From Verrucomicrobiaceae bacterium (GTDB lineage: Bacteria; Verrucomicrobiota; Verrucomicrobiia; Chthoniobacterales; Chthoniobacteraceae), in contig SXWH01000214.1 of assembly GCA_005791535.1 (NCBI GenBank), positions 1 through 35,896 of the forward strand: a stretch of DNA of 35,896 bases, in the 5' to 3' direction. The translations under genes and the position numbers were made by a program. Of this stretch, positions 33,477 through 35,896 are shown one piece after another; the stretch's first letter is position 1, and every line of letters begins with the position of its first letter. Under the pieces are notes generated by a model. It searched no databases, was not told where the DNA came from, and worked only from the letters and a program-made list of their open reading frames with translations.

Positions 33477-35896
33477 TTAGCCCAGCGCCTCGTCGCACCG
33501 TCCGCACACGCCCTTGGATGTGAGCGGTTGGTGACGCCAGCAGCGCGGGCATTGGGCTTGTGCGCTTTTTGCGACGCGAGCGCCGATTGATGCGGATTTG
33601 GAAAGTGAGAGTTCGCTGATGATCAGGAACTCCTCCAACTCGGCGTGTTCGTTCGGCGAATACGCGCTGTAGGTTCCATGCGACGCATCGTCCAACTCCA
33701 GCACCACTGCGGCTTCGAGCGATTTCGCAATGGTCTTCGATTGCCGCGCGGGCTCGATGGCTTGCTGGTAAATGGCGGCGCGCAGCTTCAGCCACTCGTC
33801 CACTTTGGCTTCGAGCGCTTCGTCGCGCAGTGAGGAATTCGCCTCGGGAAGCTTCTCGATGTGGATGCTGGTGGTCTTGCCGGAGAATTCCCACGCTTCA
33901 TCCGCGGTGTAGGCGAGGATGGGAGCGAGGAGTTTTGCGACGGACTCAAAGCAAGCCTGCATCACCGCCTGCGTCGCGCGACGGCGCGGGGATTTGGCGG
34001 CGTCGCAATACATGCGGTCCTTTGTGATATCCACGTACAGGGCGCTGAGGTCCACGGTGCAAAATTGATTCAGCGTCTCAAACACACGGCGGAAGTCGTA
34101 CGCTTCGTAAGCCGCGCGGCACGTCGAGATGACGCCCTGGAGTTTGCTGAGAATCCAGCGGTCCACGGTGGTGGCTCCGGCGGTTCCGCCGCCATCGTAG
34201 TCGGCGATGTTCGCCAGCAGAATGCGCAGCACGTTGCGGAAACTGCGATACGCCTCACTCGTGCGCGCGAAGCCGTCCTCGGAAAACGGCACGTCATTCG
34301 TGAACTCCACGCTCGCGGCCCACAGGCGCACGATGTCCGCGCCGTATTTGCCGACGAAGTAGTCGGCCTCCATCGGCTTCTTGTAGCCGCCCTGGCCTTG
34401 GTCGCTCTTGCTGACTTTCTTCTTCGTGTCCTTGTCCACGACGAAGCCGTGCGTGATGACCGTCTTGTAGGGCGCTGCACCGGTGAGCGCGACGGAGGTC
34501 ATGAGCGATGACTGGAACCAGCCGCGATGCTGGTCGGTCGCTTCGAGATACACGTCGGCGACGCCACCGGTCGCGGCAAGTTCCGGGTGGCGCTTCGTCA
34601 CGGCCTGATGCGAGACGCCGGAATCAATCCACACGTCGAGCGTGTCGTTGCGGCGCGAAGTGCCCGCGGGCAGGCCGAGCTGCGCGGCCCACCACGCGTC
34701 GTCCTTTTCAAACCAAAGATTCGTGCCGCCGTTCTCGACGAGGTCGGCGACTTTCGCGGCGATGTCAGCTCGCACGATGGGCGTGCCTTTCTCGTCGTAA
34801 AAAACAGGCAGCGGCACGCCCCAAGTGCGCAGGCGCGAGATGCACCAGTCGGGCCGTGCCTCGACGGTGCCGTAGATGCGGTTGCGGCCCCAATGCGGAA
34901 TCCACGTCGTCTTGTCGATGGCCTCGAGCGCCGCACCGCGGATGGCGTCCACCTTGATGAAAAACTGCTCCACCGCGCGGAAGACGATGGGGGTCTTGCT
35001 GCGCCAGCAATGCGGGTAATCGTGGACGTATTTCTGCTCGGCGAGCAGCGCGCCGCTTTCGCGGAGGAAAGTGACGATTTCCGCGTTGGCATCGAAGACG
35101 TATTTGCCGACCCATTGCGGCATGCCGCAGTCCTCGGTGAGCTTGCCGTAGTCGTCCACGGGCGAGAGCACGGGCAGGCCGTTTTGCTGGCCGGCGATAT
35201 AGTCGTCCTTGCCGTGGCCGGGCGCGATATGGACTTGGCCGGTACCGGTGTCGAGCGTGACGAAATCAGCGCCGATGACCTTCGATGTCCGCGGCAAAAA
35301 TGGATGCTTCGCTTCAAGGCCGACGAGTTCTTCGCCAACGAATTCCGCGCTGACTGCGCCGAGTTCGAGTCCGACTTCCTTCGCGAAGGAGTTCAGCAGT
35401 TCACTCGCGACGACGAGCTTCTGTCCGCCGAATTCCGCGACGCTGTATTTCGCCTTCGGATGCACTGCGATGGCGACGTTTGCAGGCAACGTCCAAGGTG
35501 TCGTTGTCCAAATGACGAACGAAGCACCAGCCAGCGCATCTTTTCCACCCGCCGCGGCGAACTTCACAAAAATCGCCGGGTCCGTCCGCTGCGCGTATTC
35601 CACCTCCGCCTCCGCGAGCGCGGTCTGCGCGCCGGTGCTCCAATAGACCGGCTTTTTCGACTGATACACGAGGCCCTTCTCCACGAACTTCCCGAACGCC
35701 CGGATGATGTCCGCCTCGTAGCTGGGGGCGAGCGTGAGATACGGGTCGCTCCACGAGCCGAACACGCCGAGCCGCTTGAACTGCCCGCGCTGGATCTCAA
35801 TGTATTTGCGCGCGAACGCCTCCGCGCGGCGGCGGATTTCCGCGGGCTCCAAGCCGCGCTGCTCCTTCACCACCTTGAAGTCAATCGGCAGCCCGT
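33477..35896 (-). CDS. ileS: Isoleucyl-tRNA synthetase, C-terminal part (5' end outside window)
   Basis: The frame is open to the right edge (GLPIDFKVVKEQRG at the edge), so the N-terminal HIGH region is not seen; about 806 residues remain. It attaches isoleucine to tRNA-Ile and edits valine. Seen: KYIEIQRGQFKRLGVFGSW, the CP1 editing domain with TTPWTLPANVAIAV and HIAPGHGKDDY, DVWIDSGVSHQAV and DQHRGWFQSSLMTS. The second catalytic motif is KVSKS instead of KMSKS, followed by a short insertion (DQGQGGYKKPMEADYF). At the C-terminus a zinc finger is present: CPRCW, then CGRCDEALG. It is convergent with the RTX gene, 13 bp apart. Confidence 0.96.
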   Translation of the reverse strand, partial: GLPIDFKVVKEQRGLEPAEIRRRAEAFARKYIEIQRGQFKRLGVFGSWSDPYLTLAPSYEADIIRAFGKFVEKGLVYQSKKPVYWSTGAQTALAEAEVEYAQRTDPAIFVKFAAAGGKDALAGASFVIWTTTPWTLPANVAIAVHPKAKYSVAEFGGQKLVVASELLNSFAKEVGLELGAVSAEFVGEELVGLEAKHPFLPRTSKVIGADFVTLDTGTGQVHIAPGHGKDDYIAGQQNGLPVLSPVDDYGKLTEDCGMPQWVGKYVFDANAEIVTFLRESGALLAEQKYVHDYPHCWRSKTPIVFRAVEQFFIKVDAIRGAALEAIDKTTWIPHWGRNRIYGTVEARPDWCISRLRTWGVPLPVFYDEKGTPIVRADIAAKVADLVENGGTNLWFEKDDAWWAAQLGLPAGTSRRNDTLDVWIDSGVSHQAVTKRHPELAATGGVADVYLEATDQHRGWFQSSLMTSVALTGAAPYKTVITHGFVVDKDTKKKVSKSDQGQGGYKKPMEADYFVGKYGADIVRLWAASVEFTNDVPFSEDGFARTSEAYRSFRNVLRILLANIADYDGGGTAGATTVDRWILSKLQGVISTCRAAYEAYDFRRVFETLNQFCTVDLSALYVDITKDRMYCDAAKSPRRRATQAVMQACFESVAKLLAPILAYTADEAWEFSGKTTSIHIEKLPEANSSLRDEALEAKVDEWLKLRAAIYQQAIEPARQSKTIAKSLEAAVVLELDDASHGTYSAYSPNEHAELEEFLIISELSLSKSASIGARVAKSAQAQCPRCWRHQPLTSKGVCGRCDEALG

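Overview
The window looks like chromosomal DNA from a GC-rich member of the Verrucomicrobiota, possibly Chthoniobacter-like. This is an inference from the kinds of genes present: seven 'GloVer'-type GTT/GG repeats in a secreted protein, an ECF sigma factor directly followed by a zinc-ribbon Ser/Thr kinase with a beta-propeller, a very large RTX protein, and a scarcity of Shine-Dalgarno sequences. No 16S or other decisive marker lies in the window.

Layout, left to right. The tail of clpX (+) meets a secreted beta-propeller protein (-). A small membrane protein and a MOSC protein (+) overlap by ATGA and converge on purF, with speA upstream of purF (both -). A bifunctional-nuclease-family gene (+) diverges from speA. 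It converges on a pepF-rhamnosidase pair (-), and pepF diverges from rpmI-rplT (+), which is followed by a clear terminator. An inositol-phosphatase-family gene, ispF and gluQ form a tight operon (-). A secreted alpha/beta hydrolase (+) diverges from that operon and converges on a two-receiver response regulator (-). Next come an intergenic stretch of about 420 bp and tRNA-Lys(CUU), then three + strand genes: a secreted Pro-rich repeat protein, an RsuA/RluB pseudouridine synthase and a DeoR-type regulator. lspA (-) follows. A block of about 10.3 kb on + then carries the sigma factor, the kinase and the 2109-residue RTX protein. The window ends inside ileS (-).

How the genes fit together. Much of the window is housekeeping: purine, polyamine and isoprenoid synthesis, tRNA charging and modification, ribosomal proteins and lipoprotein processing. 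The most distinctive part is the sigma-kinase-RTX block. It separates ileS from lspA, two genes that are neighbours in many bacteria and that here still lie on the same strand. The kinase has cytoplasmic catalytic motifs, one membrane segment and a large predicted propeller beyond it. It is 5 bp from the sigma gene, so the two probably form a sensing and transcription module. A strong terminator separates them from the RTX gene, so RTX control by this module is possible but not shown. A second signalling protein (18091-19215) appears to have the order receiver, HPt-like, receiver.
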